Positions 49,837 to 58,271 of a DNA stretch of 64,000 bases are shown here, one piece after another. A model generated the notes under the pieces. It was not told where the DNA came from, ran no database searches, and saw only the letters and a program-made list of their open reading frames with translations. A program made the position numbers and the translations under genes. How positions within the stretch are numbered: the first letter of the stretch is position 1; each line of letters opens with the position of its first letter. This stretch comes from Mucilaginibacter gotjawali (GTDB lineage: Bacteria > Bacteroidota > Bacteroidia > Sphingobacteriales > Sphingobacteriaceae), in assembly GCF_002355435.1 (NCBI RefSeq), contig NZ_AP017313.1, forward strand, positions 6,200,001-6,264,000, read 5' to 3'.

Positions 49837-50155
49837 AGCACCAATGGATTTAAGTAAAACAACAATAGCATTACTCTTCCCGCAATTGATCTATAATTGG
49901 TAGTAACCAAATATACGTTAAACAAGCTTAAAACGAAATAGTTATTTGAAAATTGTTTCACTTAAGTTTAACCAATAGTTTATCAAGTTGGTTGGTTCTT
50001 GATTTTTAAGAAATCTTTAAAATGGGCGCACAATTGACGGCAAATTTTTGCATTTTGTTAAAATAATGGATAAAAAAATTTTGATGCGCTGTTATAAAAA
50101 TGAATTATACGATATATTAGCAGGGAAAATAATACCTTAAAGGAAGTCAAAATTA
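49837..50155. other. 319-bp AT-rich gap upstream of the GT2 gene
   Basis: No gene or repeat seen. Must contain the promoter for the GT2-DUF2304-methyltransferase group; no convincing TAnnTTTG box found close to the start. Confidence 0.4.
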
Positions 50156-50866
50156 ATGACTAAAATTCTCATCATCATTCCGTGCTATAATGAGGGGAAC
50201 TCGCTCCCTTTGATATTGGAGCAATTGCTGCATCTTAAATTACCAGCTCATTTTAAAATGGAGATTGCGGTTGTGAATGATTGCTCCAAAGACGACACCA
50301 AATGGGTGGCCAGTCTTTACCCCATTATTTTGCTCGACCTGCTGGTTAACCTGGGTATTGGCGGCGCGGTACAAACCGGCTTTTTATATGCGCGGGAAAA
50401 TGGCTTTGACCTGGCCTGCCAGATAGATGGCGACGGCCAGCATCCACCCTGGGAACTCATCAAATTGCTGGATTTTTACGATCAAACCAAAACAAACATC
50501 ATCATTGGTTCCCGGTTTTTAGATGAAGGCGGATTTAAATCATCGTTTGCCCGCAGGCTTGGGATCCGTTATTTTCATTGGCTCAATAAGTTGCTTACAG
50601 CAAAGAATATATATGACAGCACCTCGGGCTTCAGGTTGTTTGATAAAGCTGGCATTGCATTGGCCGCAGAAAAATACCCTGACGAGTTCCCGGAACCTGC
50701 GTCACTGGTGCTTTTCTCAAAATATGGTCTTTCTATAAAGGAAGTGCCCGTAGTGATGAGCGAACGCCTGGCAGGAAAATCGTCTATCCGTAATTTTAAG
50801 TCGGTGTATTACTGTATAAAAGTAACTATCAGCATGTTGTTTATTTTTATCCGAAAAAAAACTTAG
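50156..50866 (+). CDS. Glycosyltransferase family 2
   Basis: 236 residues, GT-A fold. 'IIIPCYNEGNSLPLILEQL', 'VVNDCSKDDT' and the DxD-like 'QIDGDGQHPP' are typical of polyprenyl-phosphate sugar or DPM-like transferases. A C-terminal hydrophobic stretch of ~15 residues may attach it to the membrane. First of three packed genes (4- and 21-bp gaps). Confidence 0.9.
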   Translation: MTKILIIIPCYNEGNSLPLILEQLLHLKLPAHFKMEIAVVNDCSKDDTKWVASLYPIILLDLLVNLGIGGAVQTGFLYARENGFDLACQIDGDGQHPPWELIKLLDFYDQTKTNIIIGSRFLDEGGFKSSFARRLGIRYFHWLNKLLTAKNIYDSTSGFRLFDKAGIALAAEKYPDEFPEPASLVLFSKYGLSIKEVPVVMSERLAGKSSIRNFKSVYYCIKVTISMLFIFIRKKT

Positions 50867-50870
50867 CCAT

Positions 50871-51230
50871 ATGTCCAGGATCCAGGTTATTACCATCATC
50901 ATTAACTGTGTTTTTATCGGGTACATTGCCCGGCTGATTACCAAGGGAAAGCTAAGGGAAGAGTACGCGATAGTTTGGTGCTTATGTACCTTTATATTAG
51001 TGCTTTTCTCTTTTTGGACAAAAGGCTTAAACCTGATGTCGAAAATATTTGGTGTGTTTGACCCGCCCAACCTGGTTTTTACCGCCTTCATTTTTTTAAT
51101 TTTGATCTATCTGTTGCATCTTTCGGTGGTAAGCTCAAAGTCGCAGCATAGCATCACCCGTTTAACACAGGAAATGGCGCTGCTGAAAGAAAAAATGAAA
51201 AAGGGTGATGATGCAGAACAGAATAATTAA
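50871..51230 (+). CDS. DUF2304 membrane protein
   Basis: 119 residues. Three hydrophobic segments (about 5-22, 34-50, 68-88) and a helical charged tail (TRLTQEMALLKEKMKK). DUF2304 proteins are commonly encoded beside GT2 transferases and are thought to assist lipid-linked sugar synthesis, which fits the neighbour. Confidence 0.88.
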   Translation: MSRIQVITIIINCVFIGYIARLITKGKLREEYAIVWCLCTFILVLFSFWTKGLNLMSKIFGVFDPPNLVFTAFIFLILIYLLHLSVVSSKSQHSITRLTQEMALLKEKMKKGDDAEQNN

Positions 51231-51251
51231 TTTTTGAACAAATACTATTTC

Positions 51252-52112
51252 ATGGACCATATGCAATGCCCGGTTTGCGGCAATTCGTCAAAGCTGAAGT
51301 TTAAGTTAAAATTCAATGTTTATAAATGTCGTGAATGCGGTTTGTTTACTTCGGACGCCAATTTTGATTTTTCTTTTAAATCAGATCTCGAACTGCAATC
51401 ACGCGAAATAGGCTTGAAGAAACTCCGTTTCAGTAATTTTGAGACGATCATTAAAAAACTGGAAGAACTTAAAGGCAAAAAAACAAAAGGCCTTGAAATT
51501 GGCAGCGGCAATGGCTGGTGGCTAAAGGTGTGCCAGGAAAAAGGCATTGACTGTATTGGCATTGAACCTGAGAATTCGCACCAGGATTATTATACCGAAA
51601 ACGGGCTAAATGTTTACTATGGCTTTTACCCCAGCCCGGAAGTTAAAAGTGAAAAAGGCTACGATTTCATTATTTTTAATGACGTTTTTGAACACATTAA
51701 GGAACTTGATGAGCTGATCACCGCCTTGAAAAAAGACCTTGCTGAAAACGGAACGCTGATTATTAACCTGCCGATGAGTGATGGCTTTTTTTACAGATCG
51801 GCCATGCTGCTGCATCAATTCGGCATCAATTCTTACCTCACCCGGATGTGGCAATTCAATTTCCATAGTCCGCATATGAATTACTTTAATCAAAAAAACC
51901 TCACCATGCTATTAAACAGGCACGGTTTTGTAAAGGCCGAAGATATCCAGCTCGAGTCACTTGATTTTTCAACGGTAAAAGAAAGGATTAAAGCCGATGG
52001 TGGTGTAAATAAACTAAAGGCCATGTTTTTATCAACCGGCATTAGTTTATTGAAGCCTCTGATCTTATCCTCGAAACCAGATATCAGGGTTTTCTTTTTC
52101 AACAAAAAATAA
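51252..52112 (+). CDS. Class I SAM-dependent methyltransferase with N-terminal zinc ribbon
   Basis: About 286 residues from the ATG at 51252; an earlier in-frame TTG at 51234 is less likely. The zinc ribbon CPVCG/CRECG (Cys6, 9, 26, 29) precedes a Methyltransf_23-type domain with LEIGSGNGWW. This architecture is common for methyltransferases modifying surface polysaccharide sugars or lipids. Likely operonic with the GT2 and DUF2304 genes. Confidence 0.87.
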   Translation: MDHMQCPVCGNSSKLKFKLKFNVYKCRECGLFTSDANFDFSFKSDLELQSREIGLKKLRFSNFETIIKKLEELKGKKTKGLEIGSGNGWWLKVCQEKGIDCIGIEPENSHQDYYTENGLNVYYGFYPSPEVKSEKGYDFIIFNDVFEHIKELDELITALKKDLAENGTLIINLPMSDGFFYRSAMLLHQFGINSYLTRMWQFNFHSPHMNYFNQKNLTMLLNRHGFVKAEDIQLESLDFSTVKERIKADGGVNKLKAMFLSTGISLLKPLILSSKPDIRVFFFNKK

Positions 52113-52130
52113 TGTCGGCGCTGCCTGATC

Positions 52131-54452
52131 TTAATTGGATTTACGCCCGGCATTCTTCCCGCTTATGGATTGCGCCAGGTTGTTTTTAAGGACCTGGTTA
52201 TTTGAATTTAGCTGCAGTCCTTTTTTAGCGGCGACTATTGCCAGATCCCATTGCCCGAGTTTATTATAGGCTGCGCACATGTTATTATAGGCTATATCAT
52301 AGCCAGGCCTAAGCATTAGGGCGTATTTACAAGCTTTTATACATTCGTTATATAATTTATTGTTAAAATAATACAGGCTCAGATCAATATAATCAGCAGC
52401 AGTTAGTTTGGTGGTTTTTATGCCTCTGGCCTCAATCTCTTCTTCAGCCAACACGAGGTTATTTTGTGCCAGCACAAAACCAGGCGCCAATTTTAAAGCT
52501 TGTTTCAGGGCATCAATTGCTTCATTATATTGGTGCAATTTAGTGTAAGCGGCACCCATGTTATTGTATGCTTCAGCAAAACCCGGCTTCAGTTTCAGGG
52601 CTTCCTGTGCCATAGCAATACACTGGGGGTAACGTCCTGCCTGGTAATTCAGCAAACTCAGGTCTGCATATTTTTCGGGCGACGGATCCACTTTAATTTT
52701 ATCTGCCTGCAGATCCAGTGCATTTTGCTTTTTTCCGGCAATTACGAGGTATTTAAGGGCATCCGTATTTTGAGGAGAAAAGCTAAGAGTTTGGCGGCAT
52801 AATAATTCCAGTTTGTCCCAATCGCCTTTTATCGAATAAATATTCATCAACAATACGCGGGGCGCTACATATAATGGCGATACTTTAATTGAAGCGTTTA
52901 GCAAAGGTATAGCCTCTGCATAACGCATTTGTTTGGTTAAAAACCTGGCATAAAAGTACAACGGATCAGGAAACCTGCTGCCTAACTTAACACCTGCTTT
53001 GTAATAGTTTTCAGCCAGGGTCATATTCCCTTTTTGCTCTTCCACTATACCCAGGTTGGTATAAACGAAAGAGTAATCGGGGGTGAGTTTCTCTGCCTTT
53101 TTCAGGTAAATTTCGGCTATATCATAATTTCCCAAATCTAATTCCGCCAGGGCGTAGTTCATCATGCCACGGCCATTTCGGGGGCTTTTAACTGTTACGT
53201 CATGCCATAAACTTTCTTCTGTATGCCAAACAATATTTCGCTGCCAGGTACCGTAAGCATATGCAACAAGTAACACGGTGACGAAACCTATTACGGCTTC
53301 TTTTTTAACAAAGGCGCTGTACCTTACCCACACCAGGCCCAAAGCCCATGTTACCCCCATCACCAGGCCTATAAACGGAAAATACATGCGATGGTCGTTT
53401 AGCACCTCGCCAAGCGGGATGATGCTTGATGTAGGTACAAGCGTTAAAAAAAACCAGTTTATTCCAAAACTTACCGGGCGTAGCCGTTTCTTTTTTGAAG
53501 TGTAAAAGGCAGCAACAATCATCGCCAAAATAAAAACACAACCGGCAAAAAAGCGGATATCCCAAACTGATGGCAATAACTTCCAGTCAGTATCGGCACT
53601 TAAACTGGTGGGCACAAAAAACTCGCAGAAATAATGGAGTATTACAAAAGGTTGGGTAATGAGGTAATCAAGCGGTTTGGTGCCGCCAGGTTCCCAGGTT
53701 TTTGGGGTCATCCTATCGGTTAGCCAAAACATAAAGGCACAAAAAATTAAAGCCGGCAAGGTTTTTAACAATACATTCCAAACCTGCTTCAAATTAGCTG
53801 GCCTGAAAACATCCGGGAGACTGAGCCTGGCTTCGAAAAATAAAATATAGAAAAACAAAAGCGGAGCAAACATAACGGCAGTTGTTTTACATAGCACGCC
53901 AACCCCAATGGCCAGCAGGTACAGGTATGTCTTTCTGCAAAAGGGCGAGAAAATATAAAGCATAAAACCCAGCAGCACGAAAACGGTTGACAAGACATCT
54001 GTGCGGGCGATAATGTAATTCACGGTTTCTGCATTGACGGGGTGCACCATATACCACGTTACCGCAATAAGCGCCAGCCAGCCGTTGGGGCTTAGCTTAA
54101 ATGTATCGTCAAATATTTTTTTGAACAGGAACACCAACATGAGTCCCTGCAATAAAAAAAACATGAAGGTTGATGCTTGAAACCATGCCGCGTAATAATC
54201 GCCGGCAAACCAATAATCAATAGCCAGGCTGGTAACAACTACGGGCCGGTAAGCCTGGTTTTGCGGCAATACACTGCTGGTGCTGCCATCAGTAAAAAAT
54301 CGGGGAATATTTTTCAGCGAGCGGATGTTCGCATTATTGATGATGGTATGAAAATCGTCAAAATGAAAAGCGTTGTTAAAATGATTGGCGTAAACGAGCA
54401 GGGTAATCAGCATCATTATACCAATGCCGGTACGTAAAGGGCGTTTTATCAT
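52131..54452 (-). CDS. TMTC-like membrane protein with TPR repeats
   Basis: 773 residues. An N-terminal polytopic domain (about ten hydrophobic segments up to residue 400) starts with 'FNNAFHFDDFHTIINN', whose Asp pair resembles GT-C glycosyltransferases; then about nine TPRs (from roughly 425) such as 'AEAYNNMGAAYTKLHQYNEA'. Similar proteins in animals (TMTC1-4) are O-mannosyltransferases; bacterial relatives are largely uncharacterised. Convergent with the methyltransferase, 18 bp apart. Confidence 0.85.
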   Translation of the reverse strand: MIKRPLRTGIGIMMLITLLVYANHFNNAFHFDDFHTIINNANIRSLKNIPRFFTDGSTSSVLPQNQAYRPVVVTSLAIDYWFAGDYYAAWFQASTFMFFLLQGLMLVFLFKKIFDDTFKLSPNGWLALIAVTWYMVHPVNAETVNYIIARTDVLSTVFVLLGFMLYIFSPFCRKTYLYLLAIGVGVLCKTTAVMFAPLLFFYILFFEARLSLPDVFRPANLKQVWNVLLKTLPALIFCAFMFWLTDRMTPKTWEPGGTKPLDYLITQPFVILHYFCEFFVPTSLSADTDWKLLPSVWDIRFFAGCVFILAMIVAAFYTSKKKRLRPVSFGINWFFLTLVPTSSIIPLGEVLNDHRMYFPFIGLVMGVTWALGLVWVRYSAFVKKEAVIGFVTVLLVAYAYGTWQRNIVWHTEESLWHDVTVKSPRNGRGMMNYALAELDLGNYDIAEIYLKKAEKLTPDYSFVYTNLGIVEEQKGNMTLAENYYKAGVKLGSRFPDPLYFYARFLTKQMRYAEAIPLLNASIKVSPLYVAPRVLLMNIYSIKGDWDKLELLCRQTLSFSPQNTDALKYLVIAGKKQNALDLQADKIKVDPSPEKYADLSLLNYQAGRYPQCIAMAQEALKLKPGFAEAYNNMGAAYTKLHQYNEAIDALKQALKLAPGFVLAQNNLVLAEEEIEARGIKTTKLTAADYIDLSLYYFNNKLYNECIKACKYALMLRPGYDIAYNNMCAAYNKLGQWDLAIVAAKKGLQLNSNNQVLKNNLAQSISGKNAGRKSN

Positions 54453-54662
54453 AGTTGGACAATAATTAAGGCAACAAATTGTTACTTTAAACTATCTTTT
54501 TATGCCGTAAAGATAACATTGTACAATAATAATAAACGAGGAAAAGATTAACGGATGGATAAAGCAAATTTTAAAAAAACATCCCCTTCACCAAAAAAGA
54601 ATGGCGCTTAAGCTCCCTTAAATTGGAAGCCCAAACGCCATACCACTGAACAAATGCTGCTG

Positions 54663-55175
54663 TTAGTTTTTATCGCCGGGGCGGGGTCCACCAGGACCGC
54701 CGGGACCGCCGCCGGGAGGGGGGCCGCCCGGGTCTCCAGGGCCAAAATGGTGTTCTTCAGGAACCTTTATTTCGGGGTGCGAAGTTCCATGGTGGCAGGT
54801 ATTGCAATTTACACCGGTAGTGATGACCATTCCAAGCGAATCTTTTTCTGCCTTAAAAAACTTTTTATTGATCTTTCCCATCATCAAATACATATTACGG
54901 GCCGCCGTTTTCTCGGGTTTGGCATCGCTGGCAAAATCCATTTTACCGCTCTGTGCATCCCGTACATGGCAAAAATTACAATGTACCCCCAACGCATCCG
55001 ACCAGATATCCATCTGGTGATCCAGCACCCTGAACGGAACGTTTTTTGGGAATACCTTTAAATTAACCAGCTTCGGCGGCCCCTGCTGTTGCTGTTGCGG
55101 CAGCGTTGCTGATACGCACAATGCAATAACACCAATGAGGCCGGTTGTTATAGCAAATTTTTTGTTGATGATCAT
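54663..55175 (-). CDS. Exported di-heme cytochrome c (PRC cytochrome c-like)
   Basis: 170 residues. Signal peptide or anchor (1 to about 24); heme motifs CNFCH at 66-70 and CNTCH at 124-128. 'VLDHQMDIWSDALGVHCNFCH' and 'YLMMGKINKKFF' match the photosynthetic-reaction-centre cytochrome c-like family found in non-phototrophic Bacteroidota. The C-terminal Gly/Pro tail is low complexity. Electron carrier in the periplasm; partner unknown. Divergent from the membrane Fe-S protein. Confidence 0.87.
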   Translation of the reverse strand: MIINKKFAITTGLIGVIALCVSATLPQQQQQGPPKLVNLKVFPKNVPFRVLDHQMDIWSDALGVHCNFCHVRDAQSGKMDFASDAKPEKTAARNMYLMMGKINKKFFKAEKDSLGMVITTGVNCNTCHHGTSHPEIKVPEEHHFGPGDPGGPPPGGGPGGPGGPRPGDKN

Positions 55176-55485
55176 AAACTGTAATTAAAATTTGATTGTA
55201 TTTAGATTGATTGTTTAGTTGCTGCTTATACTCCCGGAAGATACTTCAGGGCATAAAATGATGCAAATAAAAGTACATAATGGCAAAATATAAAAAATAA
55301 CTAATCGCCGGGCAGTTAATTTTCACCGACAAACTATCATTATCTACCGATGGCCGCCTTTCCCCCACGACGCTAAATATATAAAAATATATCAATAGTG
55401 ATCAGCGTCACTTTTAAAAGTGAGCAATGTTATTTATTACGGTAGTTATGTTTTAGAGATTGCACATTCCAAATGCCCTTTTTTA

Positions 55486-56586
55486 ATGTCAAAACCAATT
55501 ACTGTTCCTCGTCCGCACACAATGCTATCACCACGGGGTGTTTTAATCTGGAGGGTCGTCCAGACTATTTTTTGGCTTATTGGGATGTCCATTTTTATTA
55601 GCCTTGTCTTTTATCCAAAAGTTGGCCTGATCGGCCTTTGGAACGTACTGATCCCCGCAGCGCCGGCATTATTGGTTATTGAAGGCGGCCTGTGGCGCAA
55701 TGTTTGCCCGCTGGCGATCGTTAATTTACTCCCGCGCCATTTAAATCTTTCTAAAAAGAAAATAATGCCGGCTGCGCTGCAGGCTAAACTCCAGTTAGCA
55801 GCCATTATCGCTTTGTTCATCATCGTTCCGTTACGGCATCTTATCTTCAACACAAACGGCGGGGCAACAGCTATTTTGCTTTTTACAGCCACTGCGGTAA
55901 GCGTATCCATGGGTTTTGTTTACGACTGGAAAAGCGGCTGGTGCAATTCTTTATGTCCGGTGCACCCGGTCGAAAAGCTATATGGAGGGAATACTTTATT
56001 TTCTATGCCCAACGCGCATTGCGACCAATGCATCAACTGTTCGGTGCCCTGCCCTGATTCTACGCCCAACCTTCATCCTTCATCATCCAAAAAAACCACC
56101 TACAATCACATTAGCGGGGTCTTAACTATTGGTGGTTTGCCCGGTTTCATCTGGGGCTATTTCCAGGTACCCGATCAGTCCGGATCAATTACCTATCAAA
56201 ACTTATTCAGCGCATTTGAAATGCCCGTTTCGGGCCTTTGTATAACATTGTGTTTGTACCTGTGTTTAAAAAAGCTGGTTAATAAAAAAAGCGAGCGCGT
56301 CCTTATCAACTGCTTTGCTGCGGCGGGCGTATCATGTTATTATTGGTTCAGGATTCCGGCGCTTTTAGGCTTCAGTAAATTTTCAAACGATGTGGTTTTG
56401 CTTAACCTGAAAAACGCAATTCCCTATGGGAGCATTTTAGCAATCACTGTCTTAACGACAGTCTTTTTTTTCTGGTGGCTGGTACTCCGCAAGCCCAATC
56501 ATAAAAGCTGGGTAATCCGCCCTGAATTTGCAAAAGGAGCCAAGCATAATAAGACCTCTGCAGCAATTCCTCAAACAGGGGTATAG
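55486..56586 (+). CDS. Polytopic membrane protein with 4Fe-4S motif (NapH/CcoG-like)
   Basis: About 366 residues from ATG 55486; an in-frame GTG at 55420 is possible. Around nine hydrophobic segments. GWCNSLCPVHP (Cys153, Cys157) and the cluster motif CDQCINCSVPCP (Cys179, 182, 185, 189) resemble the membrane quinol-oxidising or assembly proteins NapH/NosR/CcoG. Only one complete 4Fe-4S motif is seen. It may pass electrons to the adjacent divergent cytochrome. Confidence 0.72.
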   Translation: MSKPITVPRPHTMLSPRGVLIWRVVQTIFWLIGMSIFISLVFYPKVGLIGLWNVLIPAAPALLVIEGGLWRNVCPLAIVNLLPRHLNLSKKKIMPAALQAKLQLAAIIALFIIVPLRHLIFNTNGGATAILLFTATAVSVSMGFVYDWKSGWCNSLCPVHPVEKLYGGNTLFSMPNAHCDQCINCSVPCPDSTPNLHPSSSKKTTYNHISGVLTIGGLPGFIWGYFQVPDQSGSITYQNLFSAFEMPVSGLCITLCLYLCLKKLVNKKSERVLINCFAAAGVSCYYWFRIPALLGFSKFSNDVVLLNLKNAIPYGSILAITVLTTVFFFWWLVLRKPNHKSWVIRPEFAKGAKHNKTSAAIPQTGV

Positions 56587-56620
56587 CCCCCGAAATCATG
56601 TTTGAAAAACCAATCATATT

Positions 56621-56775
56621 TAATGGAGGCTAAAGCCATCTTTATTGCTTCAGGTTACCCGTTGGCTGAAGCCAACGGCAATGAATGAATGAATGAATGA
56701 TGATGCTTCTAAAAGTCATTTCCGCTTCTTAAAAGGAACGAAAAAAAAACAAACAGGCAATGGCTTTAGCCACAA
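56621..56775. repeat. MITE/REP-like structured region
   Basis: GGCTAAAGCCAT (56628-56639) and its inverted partner ATGGCTTTAGCC (56760-56771) flank a perfect hairpin CCGTTGGC-TGAA-GCCAACGG (56659-56678) and a tandem ATGA run (56680-56705). No coding potential. The TGAAGCCAACGG-type hairpin is a dispersed-repeat type. Confidence 0.55.
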
Positions 56776-56838
56776 CAAAGCGACAGGTTTTTAAATACGA
56801 TTTCCCGGGCGTGTAGTGACGGGCCGGGAAATAAACTG

Positions 56839-57864
56839 CTAAGCAGAAACGAGTTTTTTAACATCTTCCAGCTTGCGGCAACTATTGGTAGTGATAATGT
56901 TGTTGGTGTTGTGCTTAAAGTAATTTACGATGATGGCCTCCTCGCTATCATCAGTAAACACTTTATCAAAAGCCAGCTCTGTTTCGGGGATGCTTTCAAA
57001 ATTTTTATCCTCCGATGCCTGCTTAACCAGGATATTCTTCAAGGCAACCGGCCGCCGGTTTCTTACACTCACGGTGGTACTTACGCCAAATAACACCTGC
57101 GGTTTGGTTTCAAGGCCTATATTGAAAACATATTGTTCCATTTCTTCAAAATCAAGGTTCTGGCAGTTGATATACAAACAACCGTCGCGAATGCCTATTA
57201 CCTTGCCGCTATACCGGTGCCCCTCGGATACTGACCTTACGATGATTTGCCCGTTTTCAAGTTCTTTTAAAATAAATGGCGTCTTTATCACATTCCGGCT
57301 ACCATCGGTTTTAGGGTAATACAAAAAATAATCGCCCAGGTAGTAACTTTTGATAATAGATAATGATGACCGGCTGAAACCATTGTTAGCATAAGAATGC
57401 CTTGACAAAGTATTATGATAAACCTCCTTGCGGTCTTCGGGTACTTTTTGCCATTCGTCCCATTCAGAAAAAGGAATCTGCAAGAATACGACCAGGCAGT
57501 TTATCTTTATATATTTTGCATCGCCGCCACTCCAGTAACTTTGCAAAGTTTTACCGCTAACCCAATTAAAAACCCGGTATTCGCCCAGGTTGCCCAGGTA
57601 TTTAATAAAATCATACAGGTGGCTGCACCGCAGGGCCCGCAATTGCTTTTCAAGATTTTGTTTGCCGATGATCAGGTTCATTTCTACCAGGTCGGGGTTC
57701 GCCAATACTTCTTTACTGATTTGCTTATTGATCAATTTCGCAACCAGGTTAAATTGCGTCCGTGTAAAATTATCCCATTTGTTGCCCTTGTTTTTATTGT
57801 TTAATGAGGCGATAATAGCCGGGTGTTCTTCAATGGCTGTTTTTAGCTTTTCGGATAGCTGCAT
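56839..57864 (-). CDS. Uncharacterised protein with HTH-like segment, divergent from susC
   Basis: 341 residues, no signal peptide. Residues about 98-137 (VFNWVSGKTLQSYWSGGDAK, then YIKINCLVVFLQIP) look like an XRE-type helix-turn-helix with the 'TLxxYW-G' recognition turn and a closing hydrophobic helix. The C-terminal ~170 residues are beta-rich ('GRQ'-free, with 'YSGKVIGIRDGCLYINC'). The gene is divergent from susC across a gap with palindromic sites, so a transcriptional regulator of the Sus operon is plausible. The protein family is not one I recognise, and the HTH is by eye. Confidence 0.6.
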   Translation of the reverse strand: MQLSEKLKTAIEEHPAIIASLNNKNKGNKWDNFTRTQFNLVAKLINKQISKEVLANPDLVEMNLIIGKQNLEKQLRALRCSHLYDFIKYLGNLGEYRVFNWVSGKTLQSYWSGGDAKYIKINCLVVFLQIPFSEWDEWQKVPEDRKEVYHNTLSRHSYANNGFSRSSLSIIKSYYLGDYFLYYPKTDGSRNVIKTPFILKELENGQIIVRSVSEGHRYSGKVIGIRDGCLYINCQNLDFEEMEQYVFNIGLETKPQVLFGVSTTVSVRNRRPVALKNILVKQASEDKNFESIPETELAFDKVFTDDSEEAIIVNYFKHNTNNIITTNSCRKLEDVKKLVSA

Positions 57865-57944
57865 TGTGTAATTTATGTTTTTTTTATTTTGATGATTATC
57901 TCCGTTTCTCTTCTTTTCCAGTCAAAAAATCTTTAAAACAGTGA

Positions 57945-57960
57945 TGACCGTGCACGGTCA
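57945..57960. promoter_or_regulatory. Perfect 16-bp palindrome TGACCGTGCACGGTCA
   Basis: Perfect dyad in the gap between the HTH-like gene (84 bp from its start) and susC. Its GC-rich core contrasts with the surrounding AT-rich DNA. Candidate operator. Confidence 0.6.
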
Positions 57961-57976
57961 AACGCTTTAATCATTT

Positions 57977-57990
57977 GTCAAAAATTTGAC
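57977..57990. promoter_or_regulatory. Palindrome GTCAAAAATTTGAC
   Basis: Arms GTCAAA/TTTGAC around AA, 16 bp beyond the 16-bp palindrome. Further GTCAAA or TTTGAC half-sites at 57921, 57958, 58008 and 58085 form a cluster. Candidate additional operator sites. Confidence 0.5.
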
Positions 57991-58271
57991 CAATAAATAT
58001 ACTTAAATTTGACTAACTATAAAACCTTGTAAATCAAATAATAAACTTTTTTTTATAATTTTAATATGACTTATATTTATACTCATTTGACTTATTGATA
58101 TTTAGTTAAAAAATATTTCGTGCATTTAATTTGTTAACGCACGGTTTATTTTCGGTATAAAAACGACGATTTTGCACTACCTGGGGTTTCGTTTTCAAGG
58201 AGAAACATCTGTGATAACACCCTGATTTTTATCACTCAAAAAAATAGCGCTTTAAAAACTAAAAACATTCT

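Larger units (their letters stand above)
57865..58271. other. 407-bp divergent control region upstream of susC
   Basis: No gene. AT-rich, with a perfect 16-bp palindrome, a second palindrome and several TTTGAC words (listed separately). Confidence 0.6.
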
